From contig NZ_NJIC01000012.1 in NCBI RefSeq assembly GCF_013620825.1, forward strand, positions 110,615 to 158,089: DNA of 47,475 bases, in the 5' to 3' direction. Numbering within the stretch: position 1 is the first letter of the stretch; each line of letters starts with the position of its first letter. Position numbers and translations under genes: made by a program. Positions 37,578-45,355 of this stretch are shown here, piece by piece. The notes beneath the pieces are model-generated. The model was given only the letters and a program-made list of their open reading frames with translations, was not told the origin of the DNA and searched no databases. Origin of the DNA: Rhodanobacter sp. PCA2. GTDB taxonomy: Bacteria > Pseudomonadota > Gammaproteobacteria > Xanthomonadales > Rhodanobacteraceae.

Positions 37578-37610
37578 GCCCCTTGTCGGCATAACGCCTC
37601 CGGAGACCGC

Positions 37611-38996
37611 ATGAGCGCCGCCCTGGATGATCTCGCCCGCCGCCTGCCCGGCTTGCGCCTGCTCACCGAGCCGGGCGACCTGGAGCATTACGGCCGCGAC
37701 TGGACCCGCCGCTGGACGCCGGCGCCGCTGGCGGTCGCGCTGCCGGCCACGGCGGAGGAAGTGCAGGCCATCGTGCGCTGGGCGAACGAACAGCGCGTGG
37801 CCATCGTGCCTTCGGGCGGCCGCACCGGGCTGTCCGGCGGCGCCGTGGCGGCGAACGGCGAGCTGGTGCTGAGCCTGGAGCGGATGAACCGCGTGCTGGG
37901 CTTCGACGCCGCCGATCGCACGCTCACCGTGCAGCCCGGCATGCCGCTCGAAGCCGTGCACGCGGCAGCGCGCGAGCACGGGCTGATCTACCCGGTGGAT
38001 TTCGCCGCGCGCGGCTCCTGTTCCATCGGCGGCAACATCGCCACCAACGCCGGCGGCATCCGAGTGATCCGCTACGGCAACACCCGCGAGTGGATCGCGG
38101 GCCTGAAGGTGGTGGCCGGCAACGGCGAGCTGCTCGACCTCAATCGCGCGCTGGTGAAGAACTCCAGCGGCTACGACTTCCGCCAGTTGATGGTCGGTTC
38201 GGAAGGCACGCTGGGCATCGTGGTGGAAGCCACGCTGCGCCTCACCGATCCGCCGCCGCCAGCGCAGACCATGCTGCTGGCGCTGCCGGACATGGACGCC
38301 GTGCTGGCGGTGTTCGGCCTGTTCCGCGCGAAGCTCGCGCTGCAGGCCTTCGAGTTCTTCACCGACGTGGCGCTGAGGCACGTGCTCGCGCACGGCGCCC
38401 AACGCGCGCTGGACGGCGAGCATCCGTACTACGTGGTCACCGAGTTCGACGCGCCGGACGAGGCTGCGCAGGACGCGGCGCTGGCGGTGCTGGGCGAGGG
38501 CATGGAGCAGGGCTGGATCGTCGACGGCACGCTCGCGCAGAGCGAGGCCCAGGCCGCGGCGCTGTGGCGGCTGCGCGAAGGCATCACCGAGAGCCTGGCG
38601 CCGCACAAGCCGTACAAGAACGACGTGTCGGTGCGCATCGGTGCGGTGCCGGCCTTTCTGCACGCGATGCAGGCGCTGCTGGCGCGCGAGTACCCGCAGA
38701 TCGAAGTGGTGTGGTTCGGCCACATCGGCGACGGCAACCTGCACATCAACGTGCTGAAGCCCGCCGGCATGACCGACGCGGACTTCATCGCGCAGTGCGA
38801 GCACGTCACCAAGCTGCTCGCCGACACGCTGAAGGAACATGGCGGCAGCATCTCCGCCGAACACGGCATCGGCCTGGTCAAGCGCCCCTATCTGGACAGC
38901 ACGCGCAGCGCGGCGGAGATCGCGCTGATGCGCGGCGTGCGCCAGGTGTTCGACCCGAACGGCATCCTCAATCCGGGCAAGCTGTTCATGCCGTAG
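37611..38996 (+). CDS. FAD-linked D-2-hydroxyglutarate dehydrogenase
   Basis: Oxidises D-2-hydroxyglutarate back to 2-oxoglutarate. The 461-residue flavoprotein has the PCMH FAD-binding domain with VPSGGRTGLSGGAV (about 65-80) and SCSIGGNIATNAGG, and the C-terminal FAD-oxidase domain with GHIGDGNLHINV (metal/substrate His) and SAEHGIGLVKR. Adjacency to serA is the key context: in Pseudomonas such a pair works together, the dehydrogenase removing the by-product that lets SerA run forward. ATG 37611 follows CGGAGACC. A D-lactate or glycolate dehydrogenase is possible from motifs alone. Confidence 0.85.
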   Translation: MSAALDDLARRLPGLRLLTEPGDLEHYGRDWTRRWTPAPLAVALPATAEEVQAIVRWANEQRVAIVPSGGRTGLSGGAVAANGELVLSLERMNRVLGFDAADRTLTVQPGMPLEAVHAAAREHGLIYPVDFAARGSCSIGGNIATNAGGIRVIRYGNTREWIAGLKVVAGNGELLDLNRALVKNSSGYDFRQLMVGSEGTLGIVVEATLRLTDPPPPAQTMLLALPDMDAVLAVFGLFRAKLALQAFEFFTDVALRHVLAHGAQRALDGEHPYYVVTEFDAPDEAAQDAALAVLGEGMEQGWIVDGTLAQSEAQAAALWRLREGITESLAPHKPYKNDVSVRIGAVPAFLHAMQALLAREYPQIEVVWFGHIGDGNLHINVLKPAGMTDADFIAQCEHVTKLLADTLKEHGGSISAEHGIGLVKRPYLDSTRSAAEIALMRGVRQVFDPNGILNPGKLFMP

Positions 38997-38999
38997 CGG

Positions 39000-39062
39000 C
39001 ATCCCTGATGGCGAAAGCAAACGGGCGGTAACTCATGGCCGCACTTGCCATCATCAGGGATG
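39000..39062 (+). repeat. Palindromic extragenic repeat, copy A
   Basis: Outer arms CATCCCTGATG (39000-39010) and CATCAGGGATG (39052-39062) enclose CAAACGGGCGG and the core arms GCGG (39025-39028) and CCGC (39039-39042). It follows the dehydrogenase stop directly and may act as its 3' end structure. Confidence 0.75.
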
Positions 39063-39076
39063 GTCCGATTTTGCTT

Positions 39077-39243
39077 GTCATCCCGGCGAAGGCCGGACTA
39101 GCGCAAAGCGCGCAGAACGCCCGCGGGGCGGCCCCGAAGGGGCGAGCGCAGCGAGTCTCCAGTGCCTGCAAGCCAGGGAACGCAAACGCACTGGACGACC
39201 GGCTTCGCTGTCGTGAAGCGCCTCCTGCCTTTGCAGGAATGAC
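39077..39243. repeat. Compound inverted-repeat element
   Basis: Ends are the palindromic units GTCATCCCGGCGAAGGCCGG (39077-39096) and TCCTGCCTTTGCAGGAATGAC (as TCCTGCC and GCAGGAATGAC, 39223-39243). Inside are TCCAGTGC/GCACTGGA (39158-39165, 39188-39195) and GGCCCC-GAA-GGGGC. The nested symmetry suggests a worn non-coding mobile or MITE-like element. No coding sequence is credible here. Confidence 0.6.
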
Positions 39244-39353
39244 GAGCTGGCAGTCGATTGATCAGGCCTTCCTTGGTCCTTGCATGCTTTCCCGATTGCG
39301 GGAATGAAACAGGTGGTCATCCATGGCAGCACTTGCCGTTGCTTTTGCGGTCG

Positions 39354-39399
39354 TCCCTGATCGCGAGAGTCAAACGGGCGGCCATCCATGGCCGCACTT
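39354..39399 (+). repeat. Palindromic extragenic repeat, copy B
   Basis: TCCCTGATCGCGAGAGTCAA, then CGGGCGG and the perfect core GCGGCCAT-CC-ATGGCCGC (39378-39395). A further fragment, GTCATCCATGGCAGCACTTG, stands at 39317-39336. Together with copy A and the compound element these fill the 458 bases before the aminopeptidase gene. Confidence 0.75.
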
Positions 39400-39420
39400 C
39401 TGATATGGACACGCATGCTA

Positions 39421-39450
39421 ACCTCGCGGCCATTGTCTTTGCCGCGAGGT
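39421..39450 (+). promoter_or_regulatory. Hairpin masking the ribosome binding site of pip
   Basis: ACCTCGCGGC and GCCGCGAGGT pair perfectly (10 bp) around a ten-base loop. The right arm contains GAGGT, the only Shine-Dalgarno-like sequence, ending four bases before the ATG. If the transcript starts upstream, the site is closed until the hairpin opens. Confidence 0.6.
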
Positions 39451-39454
39451 CGCC

Positions 39455-40411
39455 ATGACGCAGGAACGCCGCACGCTGTATCCCGAGATCGAGCCCTACG
39501 AGCGCGGGATGCTGAAGGTCTCGGAGTTGCACACGCTGTATTACGAGCAGTGCGGCAACCCGGACGGCAAGCCGGTGGTGTTCCTGCATGGCGGCCCGGG
39601 CGGCGGCACGAACCCGAAGTGCCGGCGCTTCTTCGATCCGGCGGTGTACCGCATCGTGCTGTTCGACCAGCGCGGCTGCGGGCAGTCCACGCCGCACGCG
39701 GAGTTGCGCGGGAACACCACGTGGGATCTGGTGGCCGACATCGAGCGCGTGCGTGAGCATCTCGGCATCGACCGCTGGCAGGTGTTCGGCGGCTCGTGGG
39801 GTTCCACGCTGGCGCTGGCCTATGCGCAGACGCATCCGGACAAGGTGACCGAACTGGTGCTGCGCGGCATCTTCATGCTGCGCCGCTGGGAGCTGGAGTG
39901 GTTCTACCAGAAGGGCTGCGACGCGCTGTACCCGGATGCCTGGGAAACCTATCTCGCGGCGATCCCCGAGGTCGAGCGCGGCGACCTGATGAGCGCCTAC
40001 CACCGCCGCCTCACCAGCGACGACGCGGCCACCCGGCTGGCCGCGGCGCGCGCCTGGTCGGTGTGGGAGGGTTCCACCAGCTACCTGTTGCAGGACCCGG
40101 CCAGCATCGGTTCGCACGACCAGGACGCGTTCGCGCTGGCCTTCGCGCGCATCGAGTGCCACTACTTCGTCAACGGCGGCTTCTTCGCGCACGACGATCA
40201 GCTGCTGCGCAACGTGGAGCGCATCCGCAGGATTCCCGCGGTGATCGTGCAGGGGCGCTACGACGTGGTCTGCCCGATCCGCAGCGCGTGGGACCTGCAC
40301 CGCGCGTGGCCGGAGGCGGATCTGCGCATCGTGCCGGATGCCGGCCACTCGGCGTTCGAGCCGGGCAATATCCACGAACTGATCGAGGCCACGGACCGCT
40401 TCGCGCGATAG
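39455..40411 (+). CDS. pip: Prolyl aminopeptidase (S33 family)
   Basis: Alpha/beta hydrolase that removes N-terminal proline from peptides in the cytoplasm. The 318-residue product has the oxyanion region FLHGGPGGG (43-51), DQRGCGQS, the nucleophile elbow GGSWGS with Ser114, the catalytic Asp in GRYDVVCP and His in DAGHSAFEP. LYPEIEPYERGML is the family's N-terminal block. ATG 39455 has its Shine-Dalgarno inside a perfect hairpin. It converges on upp across a bidirectional terminator. Confidence 0.95.
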   Translation: MTQERRTLYPEIEPYERGMLKVSELHTLYYEQCGNPDGKPVVFLHGGPGGGTNPKCRRFFDPAVYRIVLFDQRGCGQSTPHAELRGNTTWDLVADIERVREHLGIDRWQVFGGSWGSTLALAYAQTHPDKVTELVLRGIFMLRRWELEWFYQKGCDALYPDAWETYLAAIPEVERGDLMSAYHRRLTSDDAATRLAAARAWSVWEGSTSYLLQDPASIGSHDQDAFALAFARIECHYFVNGGFFAHDDQLLRNVERIRRIPAVIVQGRYDVVCPIRSAWDLHRAWPEADLRIVPDAGHSAFEPGNIHELIEATDRFAR

Positions 40412-40436
40412 GGCTGGAAGCGGCATGTGCATCGGC

Positions 40437-40463
40437 AAAGAGCCCGGCATGGCCGGGCTCTTT
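40437..40463. terminator. Bidirectional terminator between pip and upp
   Basis: AAAGAGCCCGGC and GCCGGGCTCTTT pair perfectly (12 bp) around ATG. The U tract is short on both strands, so efficiency is uncertain. Confidence 0.75.
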
Positions 40464-40467
40464 GCGT

Positions 40468-41100
40468 TCACGGCATCTTGGTGCCGAAGATCTTGTCGCC
40501 CGCGTCGCCGAGGCCGGGCAGGATGTAGCCGTGTTCGTTGAGCCGTTCGTCGATGGCGGCGGTGTAGATCTCGATGTCGGGATGCGCGGCCTCGATGCGC
40601 TTCAGGCCTTCCGGCGCGGCGACCAGGAACAGGCCCTTGATGCGGGTGCAGCCGGCGGCCTTGAGCATGTCCACGGTGGCGACCAGGGTGCCGGCGGTGG
40701 CGAGCATGGGGTCGACGATCAGGGCGATGCGTTCGTCCATGCGGCCGGTGAGTTTCTCGTAGTAGGCGATGGGCTTGAGCGTCTGCTCGTCGCGCTGCAG
40801 CCCGACCACGCTGACCTTGGCCGCGGGGATCAGGTCGAGCACGCCCGGCAGCATGCCGAGGCCGGCGCGCAGGATCGGCACGATGGTGATCTTGGCGCCC
40901 TTGATCCGCTGCACCACCAGCGGGCCGGCCCAGCCGTCGATGGATTCCTCGACGGTCTCCAGGTCCTTGGTGGCCTCGTAGGTGAGCAGCGCGGCCACCT
41001 CGCCGGCCAGCTCGCGGAATTCCTTGGTGCTGATACCGGCGCGGCGCATCAGGCCGAGCTTGTGCTGGATCAGCGGGTGGCGGACTTCGACGAGTTTCAT
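40468..41100 (-). CDS. upp: Uracil phosphoribosyltransferase
   Basis: Pyrimidine salvage: uracil plus PRPP gives UMP. The 210-residue product (E. coli 208) starts [19 protein letters not shown] and has [14 protein letters not shown] and the PRPP loop [18 protein letters not shown]. The last reads ATAGT where E. coli has ATGGS, so one loop glycine is Ala. The C-terminal block [20 protein letters not shown] binds uracil. ATG 41098-41100 is chosen because the conserved start follows; an upstream extension is not family-like. No uraA permease gene accompanies it. Confidence 0.95.
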   Translation of the reverse strand: MKLVEVRHPLIQHKLGLMRRAGISTKEFRELAGEVAALLTYEATKDLETVEESIDGWAGPLVVQRIKGAKITIVPILRAGLGMLPGVLDLIPAAKVSVVGLQRDEQTLKPIAYYEKLTGRMDERIALIVDPMLATAGTLVATVDMLKAAGCTRIKGLFLVAAPEGLKRIEAAHPDIEIYTAAIDERLNEHGYILPGLGDAGDKIFGTKMP

Positions 41101-41163
41101 GCGGTTCCCCTGCCTGCGGTGGGCGATGGGGCCGAAGCATAGAGCCTGCGCACGTCGCAAACG

Positions 41164-41198
41164 AAAAACCCCTGCCCGGCGATGCCGTCGGGCAGGGG
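41164..41198 (-). terminator. Terminator of PsiF-like gene
   Basis: On the minus strand CCCCTGCCCG pairs with CGGGCAGGGG around a ten-base loop, followed by TTTTT. It starts 38 bases after the stop. Confidence 0.92.
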
Positions 41199-41235
41199 CG
41201 ATGACGTCGGTGGATCGGCGTCGGGTCGAAGCGGA

Positions 41236-41619
41236 TCAGTGAGCGGCGGCAGCGGCGCCGTCGCCCTTCAGACAATTGCTCATGAAGGCCTTGTGGGCGG
41301 CGCCCTTCGGAGCCTTGGTCTTGGCTTCGGCGTTGCAGGACTTCATGCGTTCCTGCTGCGTCTCCTTGGCGGAGGGTGCGGCAGCGGCGGCAGACTCGCC
41401 CTTCAGGCAGGAGCTCATGAAGGCCTTGCGCTCGGCGCCCTTCTTGCCGGTGGCTTCCTTGTTGCAGTCCGTCATGCGCTGCTGCTGCGCGGTCATTTCC
41501 TTCTTGGCTGCCGGGGCCGTTGCCGCGGCCTGGGCTGCCGGAGCGGCGGTGGCCGCGAAGGCGGTGCCCGCGAGGGCGATGGCGGCGCTGACGGCAAGCG
41601 TGCGTATCGACAAAGACAT
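41236..41619 (-). CDS. PsiF-repeat periplasmic protein
   Basis: A 127-residue exported protein: signal peptide MSLSIRTLAVSAAIALAGTA with cleavage near AFA-A, an Ala-rich linker, then two PsiF repeats, each with two Cys: MTDCNKEATGKKGAERKAFM-SSCLKG and MKSCNAEAKTKAPKGAAHKAFM-SNCLKG. The repeats follow the family pattern C-N-x-E-A...G...R/H-K-A-F-M-S-x-C-L-K-G. E. coli PsiF is induced by phosphate starvation, but its role is unknown; I see no clear Pho box here. ATG 41617-41619 follows GGGAGG. A longer in-frame extension upstream lacks a signal-peptide pattern. Confidence 0.9.
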   Translation of the reverse strand: MSLSIRTLAVSAAIALAGTAFAATAAPAAQAAATAPAAKKEMTAQQQRMTDCNKEATGKKGAERKAFMSSCLKGESAAAAAPSAKETQQERMKSCNAEAKTKAPKGAAHKAFMSNCLKGDGAAAAAH

Positions 41620-41809
41620 GATGTGACCTCCCATGGTGACCGGCAGCTGCCGGCGTGCGCAGTCTATAGCCGGTCGGGGCGCGCCGTGGGCGTCGCAAAA
41701 AAGTCCGGTGCAATCCGCATTCATCTAGGTCAACGCCGTCTGACTGCGCCAGCCGGGGCGGCTGCCCGCCAAAGCATTGGCTCAGCTTCGGCAGGCAGCG
41801 CGAGCGGGG

Positions 41810-43306
41810 TCAGGCGGCCTTGCTTTCGCTCTTGCGCGGGCCTTCCAGCAGGGCGTGGCGCACGTGTGCGACCACCAGGTCCACCTCCGCGCTGGTGACG
41901 TTGAAGTGCGGGGTGAAGCGCAGCGAATTCGCGCCGCCGTGGATCACGCCGATGCCGCGCTCGCGCAGGTATTCCTCGATCGAGCCGCTGCCGTAGCACT
42001 TGAACTGCGGCGCCAGTTCGCAGGAGAACAGCAGGCCGGTGCCCTGCACCTTGGTGATCAGGCCGCCCAGCTCGTCCTTCAGCGTGTTGAGCTTGTCCAC
42101 GAACTCCTTGCCGCGGGCGCGGATATTCGCGCGCACGGCATCGGTGAGTTCGCCCAGCGTGGCCAGGGCCACGTCGAGCGCGCGCGGGTTCGCGGTCATG
42201 GTGTTGCCGTAGATGCCCTTGCGGTACAGGCCGGCGGTGCGTTCGTTCACCGCCAGCACGGACAGCGGGTACTGGCCGGCGTTGAGCGCCTTGGAGAAGG
42301 TTTCCATGTCCGGCGCGGGCAGCTTGTCGAAGCCGGGGTAGTCGGTGAGCGAGAGCACGCCGTGCGCGCGCAGGCCGGCCTGGATCGAGTCGACCAGCAG
42401 CAGGCTGTCGTGCGCCTCGGTGAGCCGGCGCGCGGCGGCGTAGAACTCCGGCGTCACGGCGCGGCCGGGGTCGCCTTCGCCCATCACCGGCTCCAGGAAC
42501 ATCGCCTCGATGAACCAGCCGTGGCGGTCGGCGTCGGCGAACGCGGCTTCCAGCTGGGCCACGTTGTACGGCTCGACCACCAGCACGCTGTCCTCGTGGC
42601 GGTAGCTGGCGAGGTATTGCACGTAGGTCTTGCGCGATGAATCGGAGTACAGCGCCGGCTTGTCGGTGCGGCCGTGGAAGGCGCCCTTCACCACCACGCG
42701 CTTGATCGTGCGTCCGGCGTAGCGGCCGCCGGCGTCGGTCATCAGCTTGGCGTTGACGTCGGCAATGCGGCAGGCCAGGCCCACCGCTTCGGAGCCCGAG
42801 TTCAGGCACAGGCTGCGCACGTACGGGTTGCCGCCGCGATTGCGCCCCAGCTCGCGGTTCAGCGCCTCGGCGAAGCGCAGCTGCGAGACGCTGGGCGTCA
42901 TCACGTTCGCCATCACCTGCGGGCGCGCCAGTGCGGCGTCGATGGCCGGATGGTTGTGGCCGAAGCCCAGCATGCCGTAGCCGCCGTTGTCGTGCACCAC
43001 GGCGCCCTTCAGCGTGACGATCCACGGGCCGCGCGCCGCGGCCGGCAGGTAGGGGTTGATCGCGTCGTCGGGGTAGAAGTTGACGAAACCGGCCAGCGCC
43101 TGCGCCAGTTGCTCGGCCTCGTCCAGCTTCAGGAAGTCGCCCAGTTCCGCGCGCAGTTCGCGATGGCGCGCCAGCGCTGCGGCCACCGCTTCACCCAGCA
43201 TGGGATCGGCTGCGGCCATGCGCTCGATGCTGGCGTCGTCCAGGCCGGTGGTGCGCGGCTTGCCGCCGAATTCGCGCAGTTCGCGCAGCTGTTCGATCAG
43301 ACCCAT
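41810..43306 (-). CDS. Class III PLP-dependent aminotransferase
   Basis: A 498-residue fold-type I aminotransferase of the acetylornithine/GABA transaminase superfamily. LNSGSEAVGLACRIA is the cofactor phosphate cup, VVVKGAFHGRTDKP the FHGRT-like block, LLLVDSIQAGLRAHG supplies the Asp that holds the pyridine nitrogen (most relatives have DEVQTG), and METFSKALNAGQYPL contains the Schiff-base Lys. The N-terminus (about 1-90) is helical and specific to a subgroup. Substrate is not assigned: no pathway genes flank it. ATG 43306 follows GAGGAGAAAACC. The 332 bases upstream (43307-43638) contain no gene. Confidence 0.88.
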   Translation of the reverse strand: MGLIEQLRELREFGGKPRTTGLDDASIERMAAADPMLGEAVAAALARHRELRAELGDFLKLDEAEQLAQALAGFVNFYPDDAINPYLPAAARGPWIVTLKGAVVHDNGGYGMLGFGHNHPAIDAALARPQVMANVMTPSVSQLRFAEALNRELGRNRGGNPYVRSLCLNSGSEAVGLACRIADVNAKLMTDAGGRYAGRTIKRVVVKGAFHGRTDKPALYSDSSRKTYVQYLASYRHEDSVLVVEPYNVAQLEAAFADADRHGWFIEAMFLEPVMGEGDPGRAVTPEFYAAARRLTEAHDSLLLVDSIQAGLRAHGVLSLTDYPGFDKLPAPDMETFSKALNAGQYPLSVLAVNERTAGLYRKGIYGNTMTANPRALDVALATLGELTDAVRANIRARGKEFVDKLNTLKDELGGLITKVQGTGLLFSCELAPQFKCYGSGSIEEYLRERGIGVIHGGANSLRFTPHFNVTSAEVDLVVAHVRHALLEGPRKSESKAA

Positions 43307-43550
43307 GGTTTTCTCCTCGAAATCCGCCGACGCCTCGCACCCAGCGCGAAGCAGGCCGACGTGTAATGCGTGGGGGAGGCGGGCTCCCGCGGCGCATGAC
43401 CCGGTTCGACGGGGGCAGGCTGCGCGTCCACGAACGCCGAGGATAACGCGCGGGCGCAGTGCCCGGTACCCCCGGGCGCTTCCGGCGGGACCGGTGCGGG
43501 TGACGGCTGCACCGGCCGGAGCGCGCAGCCGGGCGCGCTTTTGGGGTGGA

Positions 43551-43617
43551 GATGACGCCTGTCATCCGCGATGGCTGACGGCGGCGACTGGGGCCACGCC
43601 GGCCCCGTGCCTAGGCT
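43551..43617 (+). promoter_or_regulatory. Candidate operator and promoter of the ABC/kinase operon
   Basis: GATGACGCCTGTCATC (43551-43566) is a perfect inverted repeat with a four-base centre. TAGGCT (43612-43617) is a possible -10 with a poor -35 (TGGGGC). The operator centre would be near -65, as for an activator. A DesR/LuxR-type response regulator paired with the downstream kinases is the obvious candidate. Confidence 0.5.
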
Positions 43618-43638
43618 GCAGGGCAGGAGGAGAGCACC

Positions 43639-44547
43639 ATGAACGACACCGCTGTCGCCCGACTTGTCGCCGCCGTGAAGCGCTACGGTTCCCTCACGGC
43701 GCTGGACGCCGTGGATCTGGCCGTGCGGCCTGGCGAATTGCTGGCCGTGCTGGGCCCCAACGGCGCCGGCAAGAGCAGCAGCATCGGCCTGCTGCTGGGG
43801 CTGATCCGGCCCGACGCGGGCCGCGCCGAACTGTTCGGGCTGGACCCGCAGCGCATCGAGGCGCGCCGCCGCATCGGCGTGATGCTGCAGTCGGCCAACC
43901 TGCCCGCCACGCTGCGCGTGGGCGAGCTGCTGCGCCTCACCATGAGCTATTACCCGAACCCGCGCGGCTTCGACGAGACTACCGCGCTGGCCGGCGTCGC
44001 CGACCTGCTGCTGCGGCCCTACGGCAAGCTTTCCGGCGGCCAGCAGCGGCGCGTGCAGTTCGCGCTGGCCTTGTGCGGGCGGCCCGAGCTGCTGTTCCTG
44101 GACGAACCCACCGTGGGCATGGACATCGACGCGCGGCAGAAGCTGTGGGCGGCGATGCGCCGCCTGGTCGACGAAGGCTGCGCGGTGGTGCTCACCACGC
44201 ATTATCTGGAGGAGGCCGAGGCGCTGGCGCAGCGCGTGGTGGTGCTGGGCCAGGGCCGCGTGCTCAGCGAGGGCAGCGTGGACGAGCTGCGCAAGCGCGT
44301 CGCGCTCACCCGCATCCGCTGCTTGTGCGACCTCGACGCCGACGCGGTCGCCGCGTGGGCGGAGGTGGCGTCCGCCACGCGCCAGGGCGGGCGCCTGCAG
44401 ATCGCCACCGCCAGGGCCGAAACCGTGGTGCGCCGGCTGCTGGACGCCGATCCCGCGCTGGCCGAGCTGGAGGTGCAACGCGCCGGCCTGGCCGAGGCAT
44501 TCACCGAACTCACCCGCGATCCCGCCGCCACGCAGGAGGCCGCCTGA
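43639..44547 (+). CDS. ABC-2 exporter ATP-binding protein
   Basis: ATPase of a two-component exporter. The 302-residue product has Walker A GPNGAGKSS (39-47), Q-loop VMLQSAN, signature LSGGQ (131-135), Walker B LLFLDE (151-156) and H-loop TTHYLEEAE, followed by a C-terminal domain of about 80 residues typical of drug-type (DrrA/LnrL-like) ATPases. AGGAGG precedes ATG 43639. The stop shares its A with the permease ATG (TGATG). Linked DesK kinases resemble the linearmycin-resistance layout in Bacillus, which suggests export of, or defence against, a membrane-active compound; that is inference. Confidence 0.93.
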   Translation: MNDTAVARLVAAVKRYGSLTALDAVDLAVRPGELLAVLGPNGAGKSSSIGLLLGLIRPDAGRAELFGLDPQRIEARRRIGVMLQSANLPATLRVGELLRLTMSYYPNPRGFDETTALAGVADLLLRPYGKLSGGQQRRVQFALALCGRPELLFLDEPTVGMDIDARQKLWAAMRRLVDEGCAVVLTTHYLEEAEALAQRVVVLGQGRVLSEGSVDELRKRVALTRIRCLCDLDADAVAAWAEVASATRQGGRLQIATARAETVVRRLLDADPALAELEVQRAGLAEAFTELTRDPAATQEAA

Positions 44548-45335
44548 TGAATACCGTTGCCGCCGTGCCGGCCAACGCCGCCGCTTCCGCCATGTCGCCC
44601 GGCCGGGTGCTGGGCGCCTACCTCGCCGAGGCGCGCAGCGAATGCCTGCGCTATTTGCGGGCGCCGTCGTTCGTCCTGCCGATGACGCTGTTCTCCACCG
44701 TGTTCTACCTGATGTTCGGCGTGCTGCTGAACCATCCCGGCAGCGACGCCTCGCACTACCTGCTGGCCAGCTACACCGCGTTCGGCGTGATGGGGCCGGG
44801 CCTGTTCGGTTTCGGCGCGTCGCTGGCGATCGAACGCGAGGGCGGCCTGCTCACCCTGAAGCGCAGTCTGCCGATGCCGCCGGGCGCCTACCTGATCGGC
44901 AAGATGGCGATGGCGATGGTCGTCGCCGCGCTGGTGGTGGTGCTGCTGCTGGCGCTGGGCCTCACCGTGGGCGGCGTGTCGCTGAGTCCGCCGCGCGTGC
45001 TGGCGATGCTGGCGATCGGCGTGCTGGGCGTGCTGCCGTTCTGCGCGCTGGGCATGTTCGTCGGCACGCTGATCAAGGGGCAGGGCGCGCCCGGCCTGCT
45101 CAACCTGGTCTATCTGCCGATGGCCTTCCTGTCCGGGCTGTGGCTGCCGCTGGGCATGCTGCCGAGGGTCCTGCAGCAGATCGCGCCGGTGTGGCCCAGC
45201 TACCACCTGAACCAGCTCACCCAATCGGCGGTGGGCCTGCGTTCCGGTCCGCTGCTGCCCCACGTGCTGGCGCTGCTGGCGTTTGCCGTGGTGTTCCTGC
45301 TGCTGGCGGCCCGGCGCCTGCGGCGGTACGGCTGA
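44547..45335 (+). CDS. ABC-2 type exporter permease
   Basis: A 262-residue integral membrane protein with six helices in the ABC-2 pattern: FVLPMTLFSTVFYLMFGVLL after a cytosolic N-terminus, then YTAFGVMGPGLFGFGASLA, the coupling region EREGGLLTLKRSLPMPPG, MAMVVAALVVVLLLALGLTV, LAMLAIGVLGVLPFCALGMF and, after LYLPMAFLSGLWLPLGMLP-like sequence (VYLPMAFLSGLWLPLGMLPR), a final helix near the end. The start overlaps the ATPase stop by one base. With a single permease gene it must work as a homodimer. Confidence 0.92.
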   Translation: MNTVAAVPANAAASAMSPGRVLGAYLAEARSECLRYLRAPSFVLPMTLFSTVFYLMFGVLLNHPGSDASHYLLASYTAFGVMGPGLFGFGASLAIEREGGLLTLKRSLPMPPGAYLIGKMAMAMVVAALVVVLLLALGLTVGGVSLSPPRVLAMLAIGVLGVLPFCALGMFVGTLIKGQGAPGLLNLVYLPMAFLSGLWLPLGMLPRVLQQIAPVWPSYHLNQLTQSAVGLRSGPLLPHVLALLAFAVVFLLLAARRLRRYG

Positions 45336-45355
45336 ACTGGCGGTAGCATGCCGGC

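Noticed and set aside
39035-39307. A 90-codon frame downstream of the D-2-hydroxyglutarate dehydrogenase gene
   Set aside because: It lies entirely within palindromic repeats and has no ribosome binding site or protein-like pattern.
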